A stretch of 64,000 nucleotides of DNA from a beta proteobacterium AAP99 (GCA_001295775.1 LJIA01000010.1:149697-213696); one strand, 5' to 3'. Positions 37,208 to 45,791 are shown, numbered from the stretch's first letter. Numbers and translations: made by a program. Notes: generated by a model from the letters alone, not told the origin.

Positions 37208-38017
37208 ATGCCCCTGTTCAAACGCTCTGCCGATGCATCCGCCGCGGGCTCTGCCGCGGGCAATCTTCCACCCGCCGATCCGGCCGCCGCGCTCAAGCAG
37301 CGCGCCCGCCGCCGCCTGATCGGCGCCGTTGTCCTGGCCCTCACCGCTGCCGTGGCCGTGCCTCTGGTGCTGGACACCAAGCCCAAGCCCTGGGCCGACG
37401 ACGTCAACATCCAGATCCCGCCCAAGACCAGCAGCTACACGCCGCCCATGCAGGCCGAGGGCGCGAAGGCCGAGTCCAAGACAGACATCAAGGCGGACAG
37501 CAAGACCGACGCCGCCAAGCCCGCCACGGAAGCCGCCGTGGCCGAAGCCCCTGCCAAGACGGATGGGCCGAAGGCTGACAGCGCGGCACCCAAGGCCGAA
37601 CCGGCCGCACCCATCGTGACGGCGCCGCTCAAGGCCGAGGCCGCTGCCCCCAAGGCTGAAGCTGCGCCCGCTGCAAGGCCCGCTGAGAAGGCGGCACCCA
37701 AGGTCGAGGCCAAGCCGGAGCCAAAGCCTGAACCCAAGGCGGCCGCCAAGCCCGAGGGCAAGACCGACACCAAGGCAGACACCAGGCCCGCTGCCGGCAA
37801 GGTCATCGTTCAAGCGGGCGCCTTCCAGACCGAAGACAAGATCAAGGCGGTGGAGGCGCAGGTGCGCAAGGCCGGCTTTGTGCCCTACCGCGAGGCCGTG
37901 GAGACCAGCAAGGGCGAGATCACCCGCGTCCGCTTTGCCGTGGCCAATGAAGACGCCGCGAAGAAAGCGATTGCCAAGCTCAGCCTTGAAGGTCTGAGCC
38001 CCCGCATTGCCAACTGA
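37208..38017 (+). CDS. SPOR domain protein (DedD-like cell division protein)
   Basis: Inner-membrane, single-pass protein that binds denuded septal peptidoglycan through its SPOR domain; 269 residues. Residues 1-36 are cytoplasmic and basic at the end (KQRARRRLIG), 37-55 form the transmembrane helix, about 60-195 are a Lys/Ala/Pro-rich flexible periplasmic linker, and 197-269 are the SPOR domain (VIVQAGAFQTEDKIKAVEAQ...VRFAVANEDAAKKAIAKL). The ATG at 37208 is preferred to a GTG 51 nt upstream. Position between folC and cvpA is the dedD locus of many Proteobacteria. Confidence 0.88.
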   Translation: MPLFKRSADASAAGSAAGNLPPADPAAALKQRARRRLIGAVVLALTAAVAVPLVLDTKPKPWADDVNIQIPPKTSSYTPPMQAEGAKAESKTDIKADSKTDAAKPATEAAVAEAPAKTDGPKADSAAPKAEPAAPIVTAPLKAEAAAPKAEAAPAARPAEKAAPKVEAKPEPKPEPKAAAKPEGKTDTKADTRPAAGKVIVQAGAFQTEDKIKAVEAQVRKAGFVPYREAVETSKGEITRVRFAVANEDAAKKAIAKLSLEGLSPRIAN

Positions 38018-38072
38018 AAGACGACTCTCAATTGCTGAGCGCTGTCTCAAAAGCTCTGGTTAGGTACTCGTT

Positions 38073-38369
38073 GTGAACCATCTTTTTAGAGTCCAAGACA
38101 CCTTTCAAATCACTGGCCGAGGTCTCGTAGTCGTTCCGGAGTTGCCTGTCCCCACTAGATTTGTGGACTTCAGCGAAACGGTCACTATCGAGCCTCCAGA
38201 CGCAGAGCCCTTTCAAGCGACAGCAGACTTCTCCCTAACTCACTTCACCCCAGGTGGCTTCAAACTCCTTGTGGTTTTTCGGGGTTTGGAAAAGGCGTCG
38301 CTTCCGATTGGAAGCAACATCCTCGCTCCGAAGTCCGTCACAGATAGGCTGGTCGAGGTAGATGGTTAA
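38073..38369 (+). CDS. EF-Tu domain 2-like small protein
   Basis: A 98-residue protein from a GTG start. It opens HLFRVQDTFQITGRGLVVVPEL, the beta-barrel pattern of translation-factor domain 2 (EF-Tu: F.V.DVF.I.GRGTVV.G), and ends EKASLPIGSNILA, like the end of that barrel. There is no G domain. Such stand-alone barrels occur widely as uncharacterised bacterial genes. GC content over the first 180 bases of the gene region is about 51% by count, well below its neighbours, and the gene interrupts the usual dedD-cvpA junction, so horizontal acquisition is likely. Function unknown. Confidence 0.6.
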   Translation: MNHLFRVQDTFQITGRGLVVVPELPVPTRFVDFSETVTIEPPDAEPFQATADFSLTHFTPGGFKLLVVFRGLEKASLPIGSNILAPKSVTDRLVEVDG

Positions 38370-38417
38370 AAATTTCTTTGAGCCAAAGTCGGTTTGCAGG
38401 ATGAGAGAGTTCAACCG

Positions 38418-38912
38418 ATGAAGTTCACGCTGGTTGACGCTGTTGTTCTGTTCATCCTGCTGGCCTCGGTCATCATCAGCGTGATCCGCGGGCTGATGCG
38501 CGAGATCCTGAGTCTGGTGGCCTGGGTGGCGAGCTTCGTGCTGGCGCTGGCCTTTGCCACCACGGCTGCCGACTGGCTGCCGGCAAGCGTGGAAGGGCCG
38601 ATCTGGCGCATCGCCCTCGGTTTCGTGCTGGTACTGGTGGGCACGCGCATCATCGGCTCGGTGCTGATCTGGCTCGTGGACAAGGCCATTACGGCGGCCG
38701 GCCTGAAGCTGGCGGACCGTGGCCTGGGCGGGCTGTTCGGCCTCGCGCGGGGCTGCGTGATCGTGATGGCGCTGGCGGTGGTGGCGGGGCTGACGCGCCT
38801 GCCGGAAGATCCGGCCTGGAAGCACGCGTACACCACGCCGTGGATTGTTCTCTCTATTCAGACCATCAAGCCGGCTTTACCGGCTGAAATGGCGAAGTAC
38901 ATCAAGTTCTAG
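38418..38912 (+). CDS. cvpA: Colicin V production family membrane protein
   Basis: Inner-membrane protein of the CvpA family, 164 residues, with four predicted helices: residues about 3-20 (LVDAVVLFILLASVIISVI), 27-45, 63-85 and 103-123. The RGLMREILSLVAWVASF and LADRGLGGLFGLARGCVIV stretches are typical. It is needed for colicin V export in E. coli; elsewhere it is linked to envelope integrity. The ATG at 38418 is preferred over one 24 nt upstream. It precedes purF, the conserved cvpA-purF pairing. Confidence 0.93.
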   Translation: MKFTLVDAVVLFILLASVIISVIRGLMREILSLVAWVASFVLALAFATTAADWLPASVEGPIWRIALGFVLVLVGTRIIGSVLIWLVDKAITAAGLKLADRGLGGLFGLARGCVIVMALAVVAGLTRLPEDPAWKHAYTTPWIVLSIQTIKPALPAEMAKYIKF

Positions 38913-38950
38913 CAGGCTTTTTCGGGTCAACAACCCAGGGGATCGCTCTC

Positions 38951-40468
38951 ATGTGTGGCATCGTCGGTGCAGTGGCCAAAAGCCCGGTCAACCAGTTGCT
39001 CTACGACTCGCTGCTGCTGCTGCAGCACCGGGGCCAGGACGCCGCGGGGATCGCCACCCTGCAGGGCAACGCCTTCTCCATGTACAAGGGCAACGGCCTG
39101 GTGCGGGACGTCTTTCGCACGCGCAACATGCGCGCCCTGCCGGGGCACATGGGCATCGGCCAGTGCCGCTACCCCACGGCCGGCTCGGCCAGCAGTGAAG
39201 AGGAAGCGCAGCCCTTCTACGTGAATGCGCCCTTCGGCATCGCCCTGGCGCACAACGGCAATCTGACCAATGCCGAGCAGCTGGGCGAGGAGATGTTCCG
39301 CATCGACCGCCGCCACATCAACACCGGCAGCGACTCCGAGGTGCTGCTGAACGTGTTCGCCAACGAGCTGGGCAATGCCGCGCGCGGCCTGAGCCTGGAT
39401 GAGCACAGCATCTTTGCCGCCGTGCGTGCCCTGCACAAGCGCGTCAAGGGCAGCTATGCCGTGGTAGCCACCATCGCCGGCTTCGGCCTCGTGGCGTTTC
39501 GCGATCCCTTCGGCATCCGCCCGCTGACCATCGGCCAGATCGACACGCCGGATGGCCGCGAATACATGGTGGCCAGCGAGAGCGTGACGCTCGAGGCGAT
39601 GGGCTACGGCGTGCTGCGCGATGTCGAGCCCGGCGAGTGCGTGGCCATCGATCTGGACAACAACATCAAGTTCGCGCAGTGCGCCGAAAGCCCCATCCTC
39701 GCGCCCTGCGTGTTCGAGTACATCTACTTCGCCCGGCCCGACAGCACCATGAACGGCATCTCGGTCTACGAGAGCCGCCTGCGCATGGGCGAGACGCTCG
39801 CCACCAAGGTCGCGCGCACACTCGATGTGAGCGAGATCGACGTCGTCATGCCGATCCCGGACTCCTCCCGCCCCAGCGCCATGCAGCTGGCGATGAAGCT
39901 GAACCTGCCCTTCCGCGAAGGCTTCATCAAGAACCGCTACATCGGCCGCACCTTCATCATGCCGGGGCAGAACACCCGCAAGCGCAGCGTGCGCCAGAAG
40001 CTCAACGCCATCCGCGAGGAATTCGCCGGCAAGAACGTGCTCCTGGTGGATGACTCCATCGTGCGCGGCACTACCAGCCGCGAGATCGTGGACATGGCGC
40101 GCGAATCCGGTGCGAAGAAGGTGTTCTTCGCCAGCGCCGCGCCGCCCGTGCGATTTCCCAACGTCTACGGCATCGACATGCCCACGCGCAGCGAACTCAT
40201 CGCCTCCACCCGCACGGACGAGGAAGTGGCTCGCGAGATCGGCGCCGACGCGCTGGTCTATCAGGATCTGGCCGACCTCAAGGCCCTGCTGACCGGCCTG
40301 AACCCGAAGATCACCCAGTTCGATGCCAGCTGCTTTGACGGCCAGTACATCACCGGCGACATCGACATGGCCTATCTGGACCGGCTGGAGGCGTCGCGCA
40401 ACGCGCCCAAGGCCGAGAAGGGCGGCGGCCTGATGCACAACGTCGGCTATGCCGGCGGTGGGGATTGA
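38951..40468 (+). CDS. purF: Amidophosphoribosyltransferase
   Basis: First committed enzyme of purine synthesis: PRPP plus glutamine gives 5-phosphoribosylamine; 505 residues. The N-terminal nucleophile hydrolase domain starts MCGIVGAV, so Cys2 is the glutaminase nucleophile after Met removal; LQHRGQDAAGI, GHMGIGQCRYPTAG and ALAHNGNLTNA follow. The phosphoribosyltransferase domain has VMPIPDSSRPSAMQLA and the PRPP loop VLLVDDSIVRGTTSREIV. Normal length and complete. Confidence 0.98.
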   Translation: MCGIVGAVAKSPVNQLLYDSLLLLQHRGQDAAGIATLQGNAFSMYKGNGLVRDVFRTRNMRALPGHMGIGQCRYPTAGSASSEEEAQPFYVNAPFGIALAHNGNLTNAEQLGEEMFRIDRRHINTGSDSEVLLNVFANELGNAARGLSLDEHSIFAAVRALHKRVKGSYAVVATIAGFGLVAFRDPFGIRPLTIGQIDTPDGREYMVASESVTLEAMGYGVLRDVEPGECVAIDLDNNIKFAQCAESPILAPCVFEYIYFARPDSTMNGISVYESRLRMGETLATKVARTLDVSEIDVVMPIPDSSRPSAMQLAMKLNLPFREGFIKNRYIGRTFIMPGQNTRKRSVRQKLNAIREEFAGKNVLLVDDSIVRGTTSREIVDMARESGAKKVFFASAAPPVRFPNVYGIDMPTRSELIASTRTDEEVAREIGADALVYQDLADLKALLTGLNPKITQFDASCFDGQYITGDIDMAYLDRLEASRNAPKAEKGGGLMHNVGYAGGGD

Positions 40469-40490
40469 GCGTCGCTCGCCGGTCTGAGCG

Positions 40491-41219
40491 ATGAGTTCGC
40501 TGCAGGACGCGCTCGCCGCCCACCATCGCCCGCAGCCCGTCACCAGCGGTGCGCGCCGCGTGGTGGCGCTGGTCGGCGCCAAGGGCCTGCTCGGCGACGC
40601 GGTGCTGCACGCGCTGCTGGCGCGCATGGAATTTGCCGAGGTGGCCGTTGCGGTCACCACCGAGCTGCCAAGCACCGAAGACAAGATCCGCCCGGTCACA
40701 ACCGACCATTGGCGAGCCGCCGCGCCCACCGATGCCGTGCTGGTGGTGAGCGACGCCGCGACCTTGCAGGACCCGACCCAGCGCGTGGCCAACGGGCGGG
40801 ACCAGGTGTATTTGCCGCTCGGCCCGGACCAGGTGCTCGAACACGCGCAGCGCTTGATCGAGGCCGGCGTGCAGCGCCTGGCCGTGGTGATTCCGGTGGC
40901 AGGCTGGGCGCACCGGCCCGCGGCAATCCGCGGCCAGCTGGAGAGCGATCTGGATCTGGCGCTGGCCCGCCTGCCGCTTTCGAGCCTGCTGCTGATCCGC
41001 CCCGAGCGCGACGCCGCGCCGGCGGGCGCAAGCCCCTTCAAGCGCCTGGTGGCGAGCTACCTGCGCCAGTTCCGCATGATGCAGCCGCAGCATGCGCCGG
41101 TGACCTCCACTGCGCTGGCGAAGTGGGCAGCCCGGCGTCTGGCCAGCGTGGCGCCTGGGGTGCATGTGGTGGAATTGAGCGAGATCGCCGCCGAGATCGA
41201 GCGCGAGCGCAAGGCCTAG
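40491..41219 (+). CDS. Putative NAD(P)-binding protein, HTATIP2/NmrA-like
   Basis: A 242-residue soluble protein between purF and metZ. VVALVGAKGLLGDAVLHALLA (residues 24-44) looks like a degenerate Rossmann nucleotide-binding motif (GxxGxxG-like). LIEAGVQRLAVVIPVAGWAH and LSSLLLIRPERDA match the strand/loop positions of atypical short-chain dehydrogenases such as HTATIP2/TIP30, which lack the usual Ser-Tyr-Lys triad. No catalytic residues can be named. It may be cotranscribed with purF (22 bp gap) and metZ (45 bp). Function unknown. Confidence 0.75.
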   Translation: MSSLQDALAAHHRPQPVTSGARRVVALVGAKGLLGDAVLHALLARMEFAEVAVAVTTELPSTEDKIRPVTTDHWRAAAPTDAVLVVSDAATLQDPTQRVANGRDQVYLPLGPDQVLEHAQRLIEAGVQRLAVVIPVAGWAHRPAAIRGQLESDLDLALARLPLSSLLLIRPERDAAPAGASPFKRLVASYLRQFRMMQPQHAPVTSTALAKWAARRLASVAPGVHVVELSEIAAEIERERKA

Positions 41220-41264
41220 TGGCCCATTGCGTTGGGCGGCCCGCGCAGGGAAGGGCGCAACTCC

Positions 41265-42461
41265 ATGACTGAACCGATCAAGCCGGGCGATTCGTCCGCC
41301 TGGCACCCCGACACCCTCGCCGTGCGCGCCGCCACGCAGCGCTCGCAGTTTGGCGAGCACTCCGAGGCGCTGTTCCTGACCAGCAGCTTCGTCTACGAGA
41401 ACGCGGCCCAGGCCGCCGCCCGCTTCAAGGGTGAGGAAGCCGGCCCGGTGTACTCGCGCTTCACCAACCCCACGGTGGCGATGTTCGAGCAGCGCCTGGC
41501 CGCCATGGAGCGCATGGAAGCCGGCGTGGCCACGGCCACCGGCATGAGCGCCATCCTGGCCTGCGCCATGGCTCTGTGCGCGCAGGGCGATCACATCGTG
41601 TCGAGCCGCAGCCTGTTCGGCTCCACCTACAACCTGTTCGCGCAGCTGATGGCGCGCTTTGGCGTGAGCACCACCTTCGTCGGCCAGAACGATCTGGACG
41701 GCTGGCGCGCCGCCGTCACGCCCAAGACGAAGTTCCTGTATGTGGAGACGCCTTCCAACCCGCTGCTGGAAGTGGCCGACGTGGCTGCGCTGGCGGAGAT
41801 TGCACGCAGCGTGGGCGCGGAACTCATCGTCGACAACTGCTTCTGCACCCCCGCGCTGCAGCGGCCGGCCGAGTTTGGCGCGAGCATCGTGCTGCACTCG
41901 GCCACCAAGTTCCTCGAAGGGCAGGGCCGCGTGCTGGCCGGTGCCATCCTGGCGCGCAAGGCGCTGATCGAGGAGAAGTTCACGCCCTACATGCGCACGG
42001 CCGGCCCGGCGCTCTCGGCCTTCAATGCCTGGCTGCTGCTCAAGAGCATGGAGACCCTGTCTGCGCGCATGGAGAAGCAGAGCCGCAATGCGCAGTTGCT
42101 GGCCGAGCGCCTGGCTGCGCACCCCGGCGTGAAGGTCGTGAACTACCCCGGTCTACCGACCCACCCGCAGCATGCTCTGGCCATGCGCATGCAGAACGGC
42201 AGCGGCGGTGCGCTGCTGAGCTTCGAGGTCATGGGCGGGCGCGAGCATGCCTGGCGGGTGATTGATGCCGTAAAGATCTGCAGCATCACCGGCAACCTGG
42301 GCGACGCGCGCACCACCATCACCCACCCGGCCACCACCACGCATGCGCGGCTGACGCAGGAGGCGCGCGACGCCGCCGGCATCCGTGAAGGGCTGGTGCG
42401 TTTGTCAGTGGGGCTGGAGCACGTGGAAGACCTCTGGGCCGACGTGTCGCAGGCGCTGTAG
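41265..42461 (+). CDS. metZ: O-succinylhomoserine sulfhydrylase
   Basis: PLP enzyme making homocysteine from O-succinylhomoserine and sulfide, 398 residues. Signatures are TLAVRAATQRSQFGEHSEALFLTSSFVY with the MetZ-type N-terminus, RFTNPTVAMFEQRLA, ATATGMSAILA, SLFGSTYNLF, and the PLP lysine in LHSATKFLEGQGR. The purF-metZ association is typical of Betaproteobacteria. Together with metY at 15693 the window therefore encodes two direct-sulfhydrylation enzymes with different activated homoserines as expected substrates. ATG 41265 is preferred to one 33 nt earlier. Confidence 0.95.
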   Translation: MTEPIKPGDSSAWHPDTLAVRAATQRSQFGEHSEALFLTSSFVYENAAQAAARFKGEEAGPVYSRFTNPTVAMFEQRLAAMERMEAGVATATGMSAILACAMALCAQGDHIVSSRSLFGSTYNLFAQLMARFGVSTTFVGQNDLDGWRAAVTPKTKFLYVETPSNPLLEVADVAALAEIARSVGAELIVDNCFCTPALQRPAEFGASIVLHSATKFLEGQGRVLAGAILARKALIEEKFTPYMRTAGPALSAFNAWLLLKSMETLSARMEKQSRNAQLLAERLAAHPGVKVVNYPGLPTHPQHALAMRMQNGSGGALLSFEVMGGREHAWRVIDAVKICSITGNLGDARTTITHPATTTHARLTQEARDAAGIREGLVRLSVGLEHVEDLWADVSQAL

Positions 42462-42479
42462 ACGAGTGCCCAGGCCTCC

Positions 42480-42610
42480 AAGACCGAAATTTGGCCGAAA
42501 ATAATTGAAATCAGGTCGATTTCCGAGTGCGCTTTGACTGGAGATTGGCTTCAGACAAGCGGAAAGTCGATTTCTCGCTACTTTCGAAATTTGTGGCCGA
42601 AATTGAACTA
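42480..42610. repeat. Long palindromic interspersed repeat, copy 3
   Basis: AT-rich imperfect palindrome filling the gap between metZ and the convergent lipase gene, ending one base before the lipase stop codon. Read on the minus strand the right arm is TTCAATTTCGGCC...ATCGACTTTCCGC, then TTGTCTGAAGCCAATCTCCAG, nearly the same inner segment as at 52690. The left arm contains TTTGGCCGAAAATAATTGAA. It could terminate transcription from both sides. Confidence 0.78.
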
Positions 42611-43567
42611 TTAGCCTGAATCGGCTGGTGGGCTCAGCAGCAGAAGCACCGTGGCCTGCACGCGGGCGTCATCGAGCAGGGCCAGATGCCCCAGGCGCGA
42701 GAAGCGCAGGGTCTCGGCGCCCAGCAGCGTTTGATCGTCCTGCGGCGCGACCACGTTGTCGTGCCGTGACAGGATCACTGTGGTGGGTGGCAGCGGGTGC
42801 GTGGTCTCATGGGCCGCCAGATCAGCCAGCCAGGGGTTGTTCAGCTCCATCTGCCGCGCATTGCGCCCCAGACCCAAACGCGCATGCTTCGTGCCGTGGT
42901 GCGGCGAGCCGATCGTGATGAGCTGAGCGACCGCGCCGGGCCCGTGGGCGCGCAGATAGGCTCGGGCCACCAGCCCGCCCATGCTGTGCGCCAGGATCGC
43001 CACTTGCGCTGAACCGGTTTCGGCCCGGAGTGCGTCGATCGCGGCGGCAACCTGCGGCACCAGATCGTCGATCGAGCTCAGGGCCGGCGCGAGGCTGATG
43101 GCGCGGCTGCGGATGCCCTGCGCCGCCAGCCGCTTCTGCAGGTGAAACCACAGCGCTTCGTTGCAGAAGTAGCCGTGCAGCAGCAGCACGGGCGTGCTGC
43201 CCGGCACAGCGTGAGCGGGCTGCGCTTGGGTGCGCCAAGTCAGCCAGGGTTGATCCAGCAGGAAGATGCGCGTCGAACTGCGCCACTCGCCGAGCACGCA
43301 GTGCCACCAGGCCATGAGCCCCAGCGGCTCGCTGGAGCCGGCCATCAGCAGGCCGCTGGCGTTGATGCACAGGTGAACCGGAAACCAGGCGGCGAGCATC
43401 AACACCCAGGCGAGCAGGGCGCGTCCGCCGTCCCAGAACCCCAGGGCCGCCAGCGCCGCCACGCCGATGTAGGCGAGCATCGTTGCCCGCAGCCAGGCGG
43501 CCGGGGCCCAGCCGGGCGGTGGCCGCAGCGCATCTGCATCCGGCTGCGGCGGTGCGGCCTCACCCAT
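42611..43567 (-). CDS. Membrane-anchored lipase/esterase (alpha/beta hydrolase)
   Basis: A 318-residue alpha/beta hydrolase. Residues about 24-100 are hydrophobic (two or three helices, LRATMLAYIGVAALAALGFW and LLAWVLMLAAWFPVHL), anchoring it in the membrane. The catalytic domain has LLLHGYFCNEALW, nucleophile Ser195 in AHSMGG, and ITIGSPHHGT, the pattern of bacterial triacylglycerol lipases; the acid is probably in ILSRHDNVV and the base His in RLGHLALL. Its ATG overlaps the GMC stop codon (TGATG), making it third in an operon with the Tat-signal protein and the dehydrogenase. Confidence 0.87.
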   Translation of the reverse strand: MGEAAPPQPDADALRPPPGWAPAAWLRATMLAYIGVAALAALGFWDGGRALLAWVLMLAAWFPVHLCINASGLLMAGSSEPLGLMAWWHCVLGEWRSSTRIFLLDQPWLTWRTQAQPAHAVPGSTPVLLLHGYFCNEALWFHLQKRLAAQGIRSRAISLAPALSSIDDLVPQVAAAIDALRAETGSAQVAILAHSMGGLVARAYLRAHGPGAVAQLITIGSPHHGTKHARLGLGRNARQMELNNPWLADLAAHETTHPLPPTTVILSRHDNVVAPQDDQTLLGAETLRFSRLGHLALLDDARVQATVLLLLSPPADSG

Positions 43568-45186
43568 CAGACCAGCGAGACCTTCTTGCCGCTGAGCTGC
43601 TCGGCCAGTGCCTCACCCAGCTTGGTGACGATGCCGTAGATCGAGAGCTGCGGGTTGGCGCCGATCGAGGTCGGGAAAAGCGATCCGTCGAAGATCGACA
43701 GGTTCTCGATCTGCCAGTGCCGGCCGTCGGGCCGCGTGACGCCGCGCTTCGCATCGGCCGCCAGACCGCAGCCGCCCATCACGTGCGCAGACACCACGCG
43801 CGTCAGCAGCGGCTTCATCGGCAGTGCGGCGATGGCGGCCTTGGCCTGACCCCAGCTGCTGTAGCCCTCGGCCAGCTCGTGCACCGGGTACACGGTCTTC
43901 GCGCCTGCGGCGAACTGGATCTCGGCCATGGCCAGGAAGGCGCGCCGCGCACCCTCGAAAAAGTAGTCCCTGAGCGGGTAGTCGAGCACCGGGCTGCCGT
44001 CGGCACGCAGCTCCACGCGGCCGCCATCGCTGTCCGGGTGAAAGCCGTCGCGCATCAGCGCCAGCAGGGCATGCGTGCGATCGAACTTGCCCATGATCTC
44101 CGCATGCATGGTGCCGAAGCCGTGCACGGTGGAGGCAAACAGCACCGGGTGCAGGGGCGGCGCTTCGAGCTTGAAGCCCATCGGGCCATCGATCGGCTGC
44201 GTGTCCAGGAAGTGATCGGTGTAGATGGTCTGCGGCGCGCCCATGAAGCCTTCGACCTTCTGATCCATCAGGGCCGAGGAGATCACGACCGGATGCAGGA
44301 AGGTGCGGCGGCCCAGGGTGCCGTGCGGGTCCGGCGCCTTGGAACGCAGGAGCAGGGCCGGGCTGTTGATCGCACCGCCCGAGAGAATCACGTGCTTTGC
44401 GGTAATGCGGAAGGGGTTGCCGGCCGATGCGAGGCCAGGCGCGTCCAGCGGCTGCACCAGCACGCTCTTCACCTTGCCATCGGCCAGCTCCAGCTGTCTG
44501 GCCTGGCAGCGCGTGAACAGGCGTGCGCCGCGATCCATGGCCACTGGAATGGTGCTCACCAGCATCGACTGCTTGGCATTGGTCGGGCACCCCATGCCGC
44601 AGTAACCGAGGTTCCAGCAGCCGCGCACATTGCGCAGGATGGCGGCGGCCGGAATGCCCAGCTTGGCCGCACCACGGCGCAGCAGGTCGTTGTTCTCGTT
44701 GGGCGGCGTGAGCCAGGCGCTCACGTTCAAGCGCTGCTCGGCTTCCAGGAAGAAAGGCACGAGCTTTTCGGGCGTGTAGTCGGTCAGACCGAACTTCTCG
44801 TTCCAGAACGCCAGTGTGGGGTGGGGCGTGCGAAAGCTGCTGGTCCAGTTGACCGTGGTGGAGCCGCCCACCGTGCGGCCCTGCAGGATGTTGATGCCCT
44901 TGTCCTTGGTCTTGCGCGCGGCGGACTCCTGATAGAGCTGCGGGTAGGCATCGGCCTCGCGCATCTTGAAGTCGCGGCTGCTCTTGAGCTGGCCTTCCTC
45001 GAGCAGGACCACATCCAGCCCGGCCTTGCTCATGAGTTCGGCGGCAATGCCGCCCCCGGCGCCCGTGCCGATGATCAACACATCGCACTGCACATCCGGC
45101 TGCGCGGCCGGCGCGTTCACGACCTTCCAGCCGCGTTCAAGACCCTCACGGATCGGATCAGGCAACTGCACCATGGCTGTATTCAA
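43567..45186 (-). CDS. GMC family membrane-associated dehydrogenase, catalytic subunit
   Basis: FAD-dependent alcohol dehydrogenase of 539 residues. GTGAGGG (40-46) binds FAD, GRTVGGSTTVNWTSSFRTP matches GMC signature 1, and the active-site pair is probably His468 in SAHVMGGCG and Asn511 in GANPQLS. It has a C-x5-C-x3-C motif (Cys190, Cys196, Cys200; GCWNLGYCGMGCP), a cysteine arrangement found in long-chain alcohol oxidase and sugar dehydrogenase relatives, in some of which an iron-sulfur cluster is bound. It has no signal peptide but is coupled (ATGA) to the upstream Tat-signal protein, so export as a complex is likely. Substrate unknown; the downstream lipase suggests a lipid-derived alcohol. 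Confidence 0.88.
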   Translation of the reverse strand: MNTAMVQLPDPIREGLERGWKVVNAPAAQPDVQCDVLIIGTGAGGGIAAELMSKAGLDVVLLEEGQLKSSRDFKMREADAYPQLYQESAARKTKDKGINILQGRTVGGSTTVNWTSSFRTPHPTLAFWNEKFGLTDYTPEKLVPFFLEAEQRLNVSAWLTPPNENNDLLRRGAAKLGIPAAAILRNVRGCWNLGYCGMGCPTNAKQSMLVSTIPVAMDRGARLFTRCQARQLELADGKVKSVLVQPLDAPGLASAGNPFRITAKHVILSGGAINSPALLLRSKAPDPHGTLGRRTFLHPVVISSALMDQKVEGFMGAPQTIYTDHFLDTQPIDGPMGFKLEAPPLHPVLFASTVHGFGTMHAEIMGKFDRTHALLALMRDGFHPDSDGGRVELRADGSPVLDYPLRDYFFEGARRAFLAMAEIQFAAGAKTVYPVHELAEGYSSWGQAKAAIAALPMKPLLTRVVSAHVMGGCGLAADAKRGVTRPDGRHWQIENLSIFDGSLFPTSIGANPQLSIYGIVTKLGEALAEQLSGKKVSLV

Positions 45187-45692
45187 GAGAATTGGATGTG
45201 CGGCCCGGGGTAGCCCGTCGGGCCCCAGGTGGACGGGTCGGCATAGAAACTGCCGGCGGCCAGATCATGCAGGGCGTGGTAGCCCACCTGTAGCAGGCTC
45301 AGGGAATGTGTGCGCCAGCGCTGCAAAAAACCCGCCAGCGCTTCGGGGCTGGCCTGTTCCCAGGGCGTGTCGATGCCTGCGGCGAAGCGACGGAATGCTG
45401 CGTTGTCGAGCAGCCCGAAGAGCTCGCCCAGTTCATCCTGAGCCGACAGCGGCAGGCCGGCCATGGTGGCCAGCATGCGGTCCGCGGCAGCAGCGAGTTC
45501 GGCACCGGTCAGCGGCTTGCCACCGGGTTGGCCGACAACGGCCGGGATCAATGCGGTGATCAAGGCGCGTGCGGCCGGGGTCTGCAGCGCGGCGCGCTTG
45601 GGTTGGCCGCTCCGGGTGCTCCACCACCAGCCCCCGGCAGCCAGCAGTGCGGCGCTGCCTGCGCCCACCGCCAGAAAACGTCTGCGATTCAT
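45183..45692 (-). CDS. Tat-signal small subunit / chaperone of the GMC dehydrogenase
   Basis: A 169-residue protein starting MNRRRFLAVGAGSAALLAAGG, a twin-arginine signal with hydrophobic core; the remainder is helical, with AARALITALIPAVVG and a C-terminal ADPSTWGPTGYPGPH stretch. Genes of this type precede GMC dehydrogenases (gluconate 2-dehydrogenase subunit 3 and the gamma subunit of FAD-glucose dehydrogenase are the characterised parallels) and carry the leaderless catalytic subunit through Tat. It overlaps the dehydrogenase gene by 4 nt (ATGA). No cytochrome subunit is encoded nearby. Confidence 0.82.
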   Translation of the reverse strand: MNRRRFLAVGAGSAALLAAGGWWWSTRSGQPKRAALQTPAARALITALIPAVVGQPGGKPLTGAELAAAADRMLATMAGLPLSAQDELGELFGLLDNAAFRRFAAGIDTPWEQASPEALAGFLQRWRTHSLSLLQVGYHALHDLAAGSFYADPSTWGPTGYPGPHIQFS

Positions 45693-45791
45693 GCGGCCGA
45701 TTCTTGCAGGGTGCTGCAGGCGCGCAGACGGGCTTTCCTAGAGGTGCGTCACTACGCGGCGCAGCAAAAGTCATTGCCAAGTCGCTCCCAA

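Noticed and set aside
38028..38216. 62-codon minus-strand frame in the lower-GC islet
   Set aside because: Overlaps the better-supported EF-Tu-like gene and has no recognisable feature.
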